From: Limanda limanda
Taxonomy: Eukaryota > Chordata > Actinopteri > Pleuronectiformes > Pleuronectidae
Assembly (NCBI RefSeq): GCF_963576545.1
Contig: NC_083651.1
Span: 13,127,886 to 13,191,885, forward strand
DNA: 64,000 bases
Direction: 5' to 3'
Shown piece by piece: positions 44,564 to 56,019 of this stretch; position 1 is the first letter of the stretch, and each line of letters opens with the position of its first letter. A program made the position numbers and the translations under genes. The notes under the pieces were generated by a model. It was not told the DNA's origin. It saw nothing but the letters and a program-made list of their open reading frames with translations, and made no database searches.

Positions 44564-47557
44564 ATTGAACATGTTATTGATCATGTCTGGACTCACACAG
44601 CCTTCCTGCAGCTCCTCACAGCTGGGATCAGTCTCTGTCGACCCTGTTTTGATGTGTTGAACTTCTTCAGGTCCAACTCATCCAGAACCTCCTCTGACAT
44701 CTGCAGCATGTAGGCCAGAGCTGAGCAGTGGATCTCAGAGAGTTTCTCCTTCGATTTGTTCCCTGACGTCAGGAACAGTTGCATCTGCTGATGAACTGAG
44801 TGGTCGTTCATCTCATTCAGACAGTGGAAGATGTTGATGCTTCTGTCAGGAGAAATGTCATCACTCTGCATCTCCTTCAGGTTGTTGATGACTCTCTGGA
44901 TGATCTTTGGATTGTTCTCTGTCGGACCCAGCAGGCCTCCTAAGACTCTCTGGTTGGACTCCAGACTGAGGCCGTGAAGGAAGCGAACAAAAAGGTCCAG
45001 ATGACCATTTCTACTGGTGAGGGATTTCTTCATGGTCTTCTTCAGGAGGTAATCCAAGGAGAAGGTACTGTCTGTGTCCTCATGTATTCTCAAGAAGTTG
45101 TTAAGTTCTTCTGTGTTGAGTGTGTAATGGTACAACATGTAGACTGCAGCCAGAAACTCCTGAACGCTCAGATGAACAAAGCAGTAGACTGACTTCTGAA
45201 AGATCACACACTCTCTTCTGAAGATCTGAGTACAAACTCCTGAGTACACAGAGGCCTCTGTGACATTAAGACCACACTGCTCCAGGTCTTCTTGATAGAA
45301 CATAATGTTTCCTTTCCTGAGATGTTTAAACGCCAGCTTCCCTAGCTTCAGAAGAACGTCCCTGTCAGCCCCCGTCAGCTTCTGTGGACTCGTCTCATGT
45401 CCCTCATCGTACTTGTTGTTCTTCCTCTTTGTCTGAACCAGCAGGAAGTGTGAGTACAGGCCAGACAGGGTCTTGGGCAGCTCTCCTCTCTGGTCTGTGG
45501 TCAACATGTGCTCCAGAACTGTAGCAATGATCCAGCAGAAGACTGGGATTTGACACATGATGTGGAGGCTCCTGGACGTCTTGATGTGTGAGATGATTCT
45601 GCTGCACAGCTCTTCATCACTGAATCTGCTCATGAAGTACGTCTCCTTCTGGGCCTCAGTGAAGCCTCGTAGTTCTGTGACCCTGTCAACACATTTAGGA
45701 GGGATCTGATTGGCCGCCGCAGGTCTGGAGGTTATCCAGACGAGAGCCGAGGGAAGCAGATTCCCCCGGATGAGGTTTGTCAGCAGCACGTTGACTGATG
45801 ACCTCTGTGTGACATCAGACACAAGATCCCTGTGGTCGAAGTCCAGAGAAAGTCTGCTTTCATCCAGGCCATCAAAGATGAACAAAGGTTTACAGACAGT
45901 GAGCTTCTCTGCCGTGAGCTTCTGTAACGCTGGATGGAAAACACGGAGCAGCGTGAGGAGACTGTGCTGCTGGTCCTTCACCAGGTTCAGCTCCCTGAAC
46001 GAAAGCACAGTCAGCAGACGGACATCTTGGTTTTCTAAACCCTCTGCCCAGTCCAGAGTGAACTTCTGCACCGAGAAGGTTTTTCCAACGCCAGCGACGC
46101 CGTTGGTCAGGACGACTCTGATGCTGGTCTGCTGGTCAGTTAAGGCTTTGAAGATGTCGTGGCACTTGATGGGAGTGTCGTGGAGGCTCTTCCTCTTGGA
46201 AGCCGTCTCAAGCTGCCTCACCTCATGTTGAGTATTAACCTCTTCACTCTGTCCCTCTGTGATGTAGAGCTCAGTGTAGATCCTGTTGAGGGGGGTTCTA
46301 CTCTCTGTTTCATCAGTTCCTTCAGTCACATGTTCATGCCTCCTCCTCAGACTGAGCATATGTTCATCTAAAACCTCCTGCAGACCACGATCTGCTGAAA
46401 GACAAGAAACAATGTCAGAGACAGAGAATCTGCTGATTGTTTTCATCAGATATTTTTCAAAATAAAACAACATGTGCTGTTGTCAGAAGTAAAGACATCA
46501 GCATACACATGTACAGTGCTGCTCTGACGGGCTGTCTGACCTCCAGCTCCTGTTCTGGATCCTTGTTCACACTGGTGACAGGAGGAGTCTCCTGAAGAAC
46601 CAGACTGGTCCCAGTCTGACGTGATGCACTGTCTGCAGAACCAGTGTCCACAGCTGGTGGAGACTGGATCCTTCAGGACATCCTGACACGAAGCACAACA
46701 GGACGACTGCTCCTCCTCAGAAAAATGACTCCTCTTCCTCTCTCTGCGAAGACATTTCCTGATAACTCACATGTCACAGTCACAGGTTGTCATTACTTCT
46801 ATCAAGGAGGTTTAGTTTTCAACCAGTATGTTTGAGTGTTGGTTGGTTCGTTAGCGGCATTATGAAAAAACAACAGATTAGTCACCAACTTCAATGAAGC
46901 TGTGTCCTAGTTTCCACACTAGAGGAAACTAAATTTTCTTCAGAGCAGGTCACAGTAGAAACAGTCTCTTACTCTGTTTGTGAGGGTCCAGGTTCATTAC
47001 TGAAGAGTATAGGAGGTTCCATGGACATGTCACTCTTCAGAGACACACAGCAGGACACTGGAGACTCTGCTCTGTCCTCCTCGTCCTCGTGATAACCACT
47101 CATCTTCAGTCTGAGAGGAAACACACTATTTGTTTTAATCTCCTTCAATCTGCTCGGTCAATTCATTTATTAAGGTGTTTTAAAGTAAGCTATTAACTCT
47201 TGTCCGGTTGCTGCTACGCCAGCTGTGACGTCAATTTAATGAAAAACTAAAGTAGTAATGTGATTTAAATATTTATTATAAAAATATTGTATGTGTGAAT
47301 ACAGCGCTGAAAATATTAACAAAACACTACGTCACAAAAATGTTCAGTGTTAATTTGTGTATTAAAGCCACACTAGAGGAAACTAAATCCTCTTCAGAGC
47401 AGGTCACAGTAGAAACAGTCTCTTACTCTGTTTGTGAGGGTCCAGGTTCATTACTGAAGAGTATAGGAAGTTCCATGGACATGTCACTCTTCAGAGACAC
47501 ACAGCAGGACACTGGAGACTCTGCTCTGTCCTCCTCGTCCTCGTGATAACCACTCAT
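39606..47557 (-). CDS. NLRC3-like NOD-like receptor (RING-like exon, FISNA-NACHT exon, six LRR exons)
   Basis: This is a cytosolic innate immune sensor of the large fish NLR-C group. Coding exons in transcript order: 47557-47427 (first copy), 47110-46973 (second copy, optional), 46743-46541 or to 46509, 46394-44597, 44188-44015, 43471-43298, 42024-41848, 40922-40746, 40369-40196, 39779-39606. The NACHT exon carries Walker A GVAGVGKT and Walker [10 protein letters not shown], both intact. Every LRR exon is 174 or 177 nt and phase 2 at both ends, so exons can be added or lost without a frameshift. No stop-containing terminal exon and no B30.2 exon were found. An intact pathway to NACHT depends on which RING-exon donor is used. 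The gene could be functional or early in decay. Subfamily copy number is high in fish, so no orthologue symbol is given. Confidence 0.85.
40995..41714 (+). mobile_element. LINE fragment (endonuclease and start of reverse transcriptase) in an NLR intron
   Basis: Plus-strand frames read the end of an AP-type endonuclease ([54 protein letters not shown]). After frame breaks comes the start of a reverse transcriptase region ([27 protein letters not shown]). Both ends are cut, and the repeated LRR intron sequence resumes at cacagattaattaatgaat. It is antisense to the NLR gene and is a dead copy. Confidence 0.8.
41848..42024 (-). CDS. NLR LRR exon with a one-codon insertion
   Basis: This 177-nt exon reads [20 protein letters not shown] where its neighbours have [19 protein letters not shown]. 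One residue is gained and the asparagine ladder of the LRR is lost, which may distort the repeat. It is flanked on both sides by LINE fragments. It is part of the NLR gene entry. Confidence 0.75.
42270..42830 (+). mobile_element. Second LINE fragment (linker region) in an NLR intron
   Basis: The frames around [19 protein letters not shown] and [12 protein letters not shown], then a disrupted stretch, match the region between endonuclease and reverse transcriptase in fish non-LTR elements. The frame is broken, and the copy includes the 42-bp palindrome at 42567-42608. It is probably the same LINE type as 40995-41714, but covers a different segment. Confidence 0.65.
42567..42608. repeat. 42-bp perfect palindrome
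   Basis: The left arm tgtattttcttctagtaat is followed by gtac and then by its exact reverse complement attactagaagaaaataca. The sequence can form a cruciform with no mismatch. It sits inside the LINE fragment, where intact copies would have one arm only. Confidence 0.95.
42860..43090. repeat. Low-complexity and transposon-like patch
   Basis: This holds ggttcacaccggacg (a common end word of fish DNA elements), a GC-rich gcgcggggcggagcc block, short GT/CA runs, and gaacgtgaacgcgacgttcac, which folds back on itself. It has no coding content and is unassigned. Confidence 0.35.
44494..44561 (+). repeat. (CA)n microsatellite, about 68 bp
   Basis: This is a pure CA tract just beyond the donor of the NACHT exon, in the first LRR-side intron of the NLR gene. 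Confidence 0.97.
44597..46394 (-). CDS. NLR FISNA-NACHT exon
   Basis: This single 1798-nt exon opens with the FISNA region ([39 protein letters not shown]). It continues into NACHT with Walker A GVAGVGKT about 98-105 residues into the exon, Walker [12 protein letters not shown] about 70 residues later, and a sensor-like [11 protein letters not shown]. Winged-helix and NOD-associated regions follow ([20 protein letters not shown]). The exon starts at an acceptor after gtctttcag and ends at GT|gtgagt. It is open throughout. A start-like ATG lies 79 nt upstream in the intron (46473) in the same frame. Confidence 0.95.
46541..46743 (-). CDS. NLR RING-like zinc-binding exon
   Basis: The frame reads [20 protein letters not shown] then [16 protein letters not shown] and CHQCEQGSR. 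The Cys/His spacing is that of the RING/B-box-like exon seen before FISNA in many fish NLR-C proteins. The acceptor at 46743 is clear. The donor is not: gtcaga after 46541 keeps the frame into the NACHT exon, while gtgtat after 46509 lies where the family's exon usually ends but breaks the frame. Confidence 0.75.
46973..47110 (-). CDS. NLR first coding exon, downstream copy (A1)
   Basis: ATG at 47103 begins [15 protein letters not shown], the usual start of fish NLR-C proteins. It is preceded by an acceptor-like tttcctctcag and ends at a gtaaga donor. From that acceptor the exon is 138 nt and phase 2 at both ends, so it can be included after the upstream copy without a frameshift. It differs from A2 at few positions, including PPI versus LPI after SMDE/SME. 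Confidence 0.8.
47123..47372 (+). promoter_or_regulatory. Copied RPL24 upstream region inside the NLR gene
   Basis: The block matches 49758-50007 over its full length with small differences (cggttgctgctacgccagctg versus caggctgctgctacgcctgc, shared tacagcgctgaaaatatt). In its original place it ends about 40 bp before the RPL24 pyrimidine start tract. In the copy it begins about 20 bp upstream of NLR exon A1's start codon. Promoter activity is inferred from position only. Confidence 0.5.
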
Positions 47558-47564
47558 CTTCAGT
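47427..47564 (-). CDS. NLR first coding exon, upstream copy (A2)
   Basis: ATG at 47557 begins [20 protein letters not shown], and the frame is open to the gtaaga donor at 47426. An acceptor-like tract lies at 47565-47566, which points to a separate 5' non-coding exon (see 48027). As the copy closest to that exon, this is the likeliest translation start. Confidence 0.8.
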
Positions 47565-47646
47565 CTGAGAGGAAACACACTGTGAGCTCAGGAATCAGGA
47601 CAAACACGTCTGTTTAAGAAACACAAGAGAAAAATACCAAGGAAGG

Positions 47647-47647
<1 letters not shown>

Positions 47648-47679
<32 letters not shown>

Positions 47680-47730
47680 CACACACACACACGCACACGC
47701 ACACATGCACGCACACACACACACACACAC
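47648..47730 (+). repeat. (CA)n microsatellite with cg interruptions
   Basis: This is an interrupted CA tract in the first NLR intron. The open frames across it are artefacts of the repeat. Confidence 0.95.
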
Positions 47731-48026
47731 ACTCAGGTGACTGTACCGTATGATTGTGAAAACACGTTCTGTTATTAAACACTTGATGAACAGATGTGAT
47801 GAAGATAAAAAGTGAGACTGTGAGTTAACACTGTTAATTAGCCCTTTGAAGACTCTTTGTTCCAGACCTGCTGTTCACATCTGTCTCTGGAATCTGAGCA
47901 CATAAAACTACGTCTGTCACCAGGTGTGAACTGACAAACTTAGAGTCATGTGATCAGCAGACGGACGTTAACAGCAGGTGTGAGAGTGAAACAGTAAAAC
48001 TTTCAGAAAGTTGTGTTCATACTCAC

Positions 48027-48100
48027 CTGCTCACTTTCCTTCCTTCTGCTCATCCAGGTGAAAATGGAGTCTAACACTTCACTGTTCTCATGTTCCTAGT
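48027..48100 (-). other. Likely 5' non-coding exon of the NLR gene
   Basis: On the minus strand gaaagtgagcag is followed by gtgagtatg, a near-perfect splice donor at 48026. It lies about 460 bp upstream of the acceptor before exon A2. No ATG-led frame crosses it. The transcription start, and so the upstream edge, is a guess. Confidence 0.45.
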
Positions 48101-48165
48101 ATGTGTTGAACCAGTTCACTCTTGAAAAGAACAGGCAACAGGCCAGGTATCATGGGACGTGGGCA

Positions 48166-49206
48166 GGGACCGTCTACAAAGTGCAACACCAAAAAGAGAT
48201 ATTACAAAATGATTCAATAACTTCACTCTATTACTGTATATTCTCACCAGTATCATGTCACAGGTCCAGGGTCACCTACTGGCTATGTTACAGTATTTAA
48301 TTTCGGAAAAATGTGTTTTGCATATGTTTGGGATATATTATTCAATAACTTGACTGTAATACTGTATATTCTCACTAAAATCTCGTCACAGGTCTAAGAT
48401 CTCCTGCTGGCTATGCTACATTACTAAGTTGGGGAAAAAGTGATTTAGCATAATTTTGGGAAATATTTATTATGGCAAACATTGCATAACTTCACTGTTA
48501 TACTGTAAATTCTCACCAGAATCACGTCACAGATGCAGAGAGTCCTGCTTGCTATGCTACAGTACTACGTTTGGGAAAAAGTGATTAAGCATAGTTTTGG
48601 GAAATACTTATTATGGTAAATATTCAATTACTTTTACTGTAATACTGTATAATTTCACCAAAATCATGTCACAGGTCCATAGAGTCCTGCTGGATTTGCT
48701 ACAGTACTTAGTTTGGGAAAAGGGAATTTAGCATAAGTTTTGGAAATATTTACTACAAAAATATTCAATAACTTCACTGCTCCAATCATCTCCAAAATCA
48801 TGCCACAGACATATCAGTAGGACTTGCTGGACATGTGTCATGATTTGGGGAGAATATACAGTATAACAGTGATGTTATTGAATAATTTCCATAGAAAATA
48901 TTTCACAAAATTATTCTAAATTATTATTTTTTGACTAATTTCTTTAGCAAAGCCAGCAGGAGACCCTGGACCTGTGACATAATGTTGGTGAAAATATACA
49001 GTATTACAGTGAAGTAATATAATAATCATACTATATATATCCCAACCTTATAAAAATATATTTTTTCGAAATTAAATACTGTAGCATAGCCATCAGGTGA
49101 CCCTTGATACGTGACGTGATTTTGGTGATAATGTAAAGTCATAGAGTGAAGTTATTGAGTATATTTGTAATATCTCTTTTCGGTGTTGCACTTTGTAGAC
49201 GGTCCC
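48166..49206. mobile_element. Fold-back element with long inverted repeats built of tandem units
   Basis: The left end gggaccgtctacaaagtgca (48166) and the right end (49206) are reverse complements. The match extends for at least 130 bp with scattered changes. Inside, units starting ttcaataacttcac and running to tgtcacaggtc repeat about every 135-140 bp. Five starts read forward (near 48209, 48341, 48478, 48620, 48765) and three read in reverse (ending near 48887, 49029, 49159). No coding frame is present. I saw no clear target-site duplication. Confidence 0.8.
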
Positions 49207-49757
49207 TTCTTACTCGTTTCACAGCAGGCTGTACACAGACACCAATGTCCTGTGTCCATCAAGGAGGACGACTCATATTGATGAAAACTGGCCTGAAGCC
49301 CATTGTCAACATAACCACGATGGGAATTATGCAGCGTTTATGTTTTAAGAACGTTTCGTTTCTGACTCATTGATCTGGGAAGTCCAAATCTTTGAGTATC
49401 TTTCCAACTTTAACTTCAGACTCAGGCGCTTTGTGAAAATTACGAATCTGCGACCGAGTCTGCCACCGACCGACAACATTTGGATTAAGACAACAAATCA
49501 CGAGTTGCCAGTATCCCCAGTTAAACCGGAACACCGGACAAGCACCCGCCGCCACTGTAGAGAAGCGAGAAACCTGAAGCGTCTGACACTTGTCAAAACA
49601 GCTAATCCGAGAGGCTCCTGGGAAATGTAGTCCCCAACGACCGTCGGTCTCATTGCATAGCGGTGCCTATTGTTGCGGAAAAACTACAAAAGCCCTAGAT
49701 TCTTGAAAACCGCCAGCCCATTGCAAAATAAGCTTGTAATAACGTTAACGACAATTA
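49207..49757. other. Divergent NLR/RPL24 intergenic promoter region
   Basis: This is non-repetitive, CpG-richer sequence between the fold-back element and the RPL24 upstream block. It contains a ZNF143/STAF-like site at 49613-49631. Several open frames here have no recognisable protein. Confidence 0.4.
49613..49631 (-). promoter_or_regulatory. ZNF143/STAF-like motif
   Basis: On the minus strand the site reads ACTACATTTCCCAGGAGCC. It agrees with the known ACTACAnnTCCCAGnnnGC promoter motif in its ACTACA and TCCCAG blocks. It lies about 430 bp upstream of the RPL24 start tract and could serve either direction. Confidence 0.45.
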
Positions 49758-50007
49758 TGTTATTTGTTTTAATCTCCTTCAATCTGCTCGGTCCATTCAT
49801 TTATTAAGGTGTTTTAAAGTAAGAAATTAACTCTTGGCAGGCTGCTGCTACGCCTGCTAGGTAGTGACGTCAATGTAATGAAAAACTAAAGTAGTAATGT
49901 GATTTAAATATTTATTATAACAATATTGTATGTGTGAATACAGCGCTGAAAATATTAACAAAACACTACGTCACAAAAATGTTCAGTGTTAATTTGTGTA
50001 TTAAAGC
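49758..50007 (+). promoter_or_regulatory. RPL24 upstream block (original of the copy in the NLR gene)
   Basis: Its 250 bp are repeated at 47123-47372. It ends about 40 bp before the pyrimidine tract that probably marks the RPL24 start, so it covers the proximal promoter position. It includes tgacgtcaat, a CRE-like word. Confidence 0.5.
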
Positions 50008-50046
50008 CAATTTTTACCCTCTCAAGTCCGTTTCCGTATCCGGCAG

Positions 50047-50056
50047 CTTTCTTTCC
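50047..50056 (+). promoter_or_regulatory. rpl24: Candidate 5' TOP tract of RPL24
   Basis: A C followed by a pyrimidine run (ctttctttcc) lies 26 bp before the start codon. Vertebrate ribosomal protein mRNAs start with such a tract, which places them under mTOR-dependent translation control. The exact start is inferred. Confidence 0.55.
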
Positions 50057-50081
50057 GGTTGTGTGCCCTCTCGTCGCCATC

Positions 50082-53791
<3,710 letters not shown>

Positions 53792-53811
53792 GCTCATGAT
53801 TTAGGGTTGTG

Positions 53812-53817
53812 AATAAA
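53812..53817 (+). terminator. rpl24: RPL24 polyadenylation signal
   Basis: A canonical AATAAA lies 20 bp after the stop codon, followed by a GT/T-rich stretch (tttgtgctttttttt). Confidence 0.85.
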
Positions 53818-53829
53818 ATTTTGTGGTTA

Positions 53830-56019
53830 ACCATCATTTGTGCTTTTTTTTTAAATTTGAAGACAAGATGGTGAGACTGAGAACCTTGTGTCACAAATAT
53901 CTGTGACCCTGCTGTACAAGATAAGGAACACCGCACCAGTAACGTGCTAAGTTCACAGACAGGATTTTGAATGTATCAGTGTTGAGGGAATAAAGGGAAA
54001 CTAATTGATTTCTGATTGGCTGAATCAACACGAATACTCCTGTTTTAATATTTGAAATATGAAATTTGTGGATGGCAGTCCTCTGCCTTTGGTGCCATAC
54101 AGACTGACCGTGGCTTTCCTGTTAGGTCTGTTCGTGACAACAGTTCTTGATTGTTATAAAGACCGGATGTCACTAAAAATAACAATTCTACTTTAATGCA
54201 AGCTTGGGTTAAATAAGTAATTCCCAAGGAGGTGTGCTGGGTCTTTGACTGTCTAAATATTGCCTAATACTACCGTAACCTTAAAATTCCTGTACTGTCA
54301 TAACAAATTCACCCTGAGGTGGATGTGGTTTTTTGGGGGGTTCTTTGTGAACTACATTGTTGGATAAGAACTATACTGTTTAGGATGGTAGATCCTAAGA
54401 TGCTACTGTAATTCAGAGTTTGAGCAAAAGGGGGCGATGTTCAGCTTGTCTGTCCCCAGGTCTTGAAAAGTTAGAATCTCAAACCATGAAATTAGATCTT
54501 AATAGTTAGTCTGTAATATTAAATATTTCTTCCCTGTTGCAGACAGTAACATTATTCCCATGTTTTTTAAAAACACTACTGCAATTAGCAAGGCTGCTTT
54601 GACCATAAGTGGGCATACATCTTTTAGCAAAAACGTATCCATTTTTTCTAGCAACACAAAATTTGATAAAACAGTAAAATACTGAATTGTAGTCCTATTA
54701 TAACCGGTGGATTCAAGGTCATTGTTTAACTATGACACAGGTATTAGAGTCTATTGGTAAATACTACAGAGGCTCCTCAGGTGAGGCTTTAAAGAGATGT
54801 ATTGTTTATATTGGAAACAGTGGCTCACATGTCCTGCAGCCGGCGATACAAATAGAGACCTTCAAAGCCTCCTGCATTAACTGCTCACTTTTTCCACCAT
54901 CACACGTTAACTCATCTTCTATTGTTTCAGAGCTGATTTCATCGACCAATATATATCAGTCACTTGTTTAACTATAAAATGTCCATAACTGAAATCCACT
55001 GTAGGTGTTAAATATGATTTATTAGAGAGCCACAATGATTGACCTTCCTAGTGCCATTTTTCTCACAGCAGATCAAGAAATACTCAAGTGACAACACCAA
55101 TTATTGCTAAAATCAAGTGGGGATATTCAGTGTAACGACAGTGGAAACATGTCAAAGAAAAAAATATCTAATATATTTTCTAAGAACGAAGAGGCATCAA
55201 GAGTGAGGGGTTTAAAATCAAAGAGTTAGCGTATCAGTAACAGTTTTACTGGTTCACTCTGTCGTAACAATCAATAAAAAGCTGCACATGTTAAATATGT
55301 GGCATTGGTGTCAATATCAGAAAATAACAGCATCTTTCTATACACTTTGAACTAGACATAAATCAAGTGATTCATAAATTAGGATTTGCTCACACGCAGA
55401 TTAAAATACTTTAAAGCCGTTGAGATGGGAGGAAGGTTACATGGTAATGAAACACTTATTAAATCATCACTGAGGTACAGATGCGACTAAACCGAATTTA
55501 AATAAGTGGTAGAAAAAACTAACCGGATGGCGTCCTTCTTAAATTTCATTTGGAAACATTCTTTCTACCACGGTCAACACAAACTCAAGAGTCAAGTTAT
55601 ATTTTTTGGGAAATTATTATATGAGGTACCGATTTGCAACACCTGAAAAACAATGATGGAAAAAGCTAAACTTCCAAATTAGTGCATGATATATAAAGCA
55701 TGAACTTAATGTACAATCATTCAACTTGTTGAACAAGTTGTACTTGTGCGCTGATGACCGCCATGCTTGAATGTGTTGACTACAGTTGACAAAAAATGTA
55801 TGTTGTTTTTTTAAACCCTGAGGAAATTCGAAACTTAAGGAAAAGTGCACAATTCCAACAGGGACGACAGGCTTGATGTGGTAGAATCGTGGTTATGGCA
55901 TGGATATAATGAAGACAGAGATGATGATGATGATGATGGTGATGAGGGGGCAGGTCGGTGCCTGGTCTCAAGTCTCCCTTTCAGTCCTCTGCAGGTGGAG
56001 CACCGGCAACAGAAAACAC
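53830..56019. other. Intergenic sequence and MPC2 3' UTR, no other gene seen
   Basis: RPL24 and MPC2 converge here. A minus-strand AATAAA (TTTATT at 55018-55023) could end the MPC2 transcript about 1 kb after its stop. A short (GAT)n-like run lies near 55918-55945. A 79-codon frame at 54732 has no recognisable content. Confidence 0.4.

Larger units (their letters stand above)
46917..47578. repeat. Direct duplication of about 206 bp flanking an inserted 250-bp block
   Basis: Blocks 46917-47122 and 47373-47578 are nearly identical and contain the two first-exon copies. Between them, 47123-47372 is a near copy of 49758-50007, the sequence directly upstream of RPL24. The order is A1, B1, A2, then 2.2 kb later B2, which is what a tandem duplication of an A-to-B segment with an internal deletion would give. 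Confidence 0.9.

Noticed and set aside
45710..46231. 173-codon plus-strand frame
   Set aside because: It is antisense to the NACHT exon, whose Walker motifs fix the true strand.
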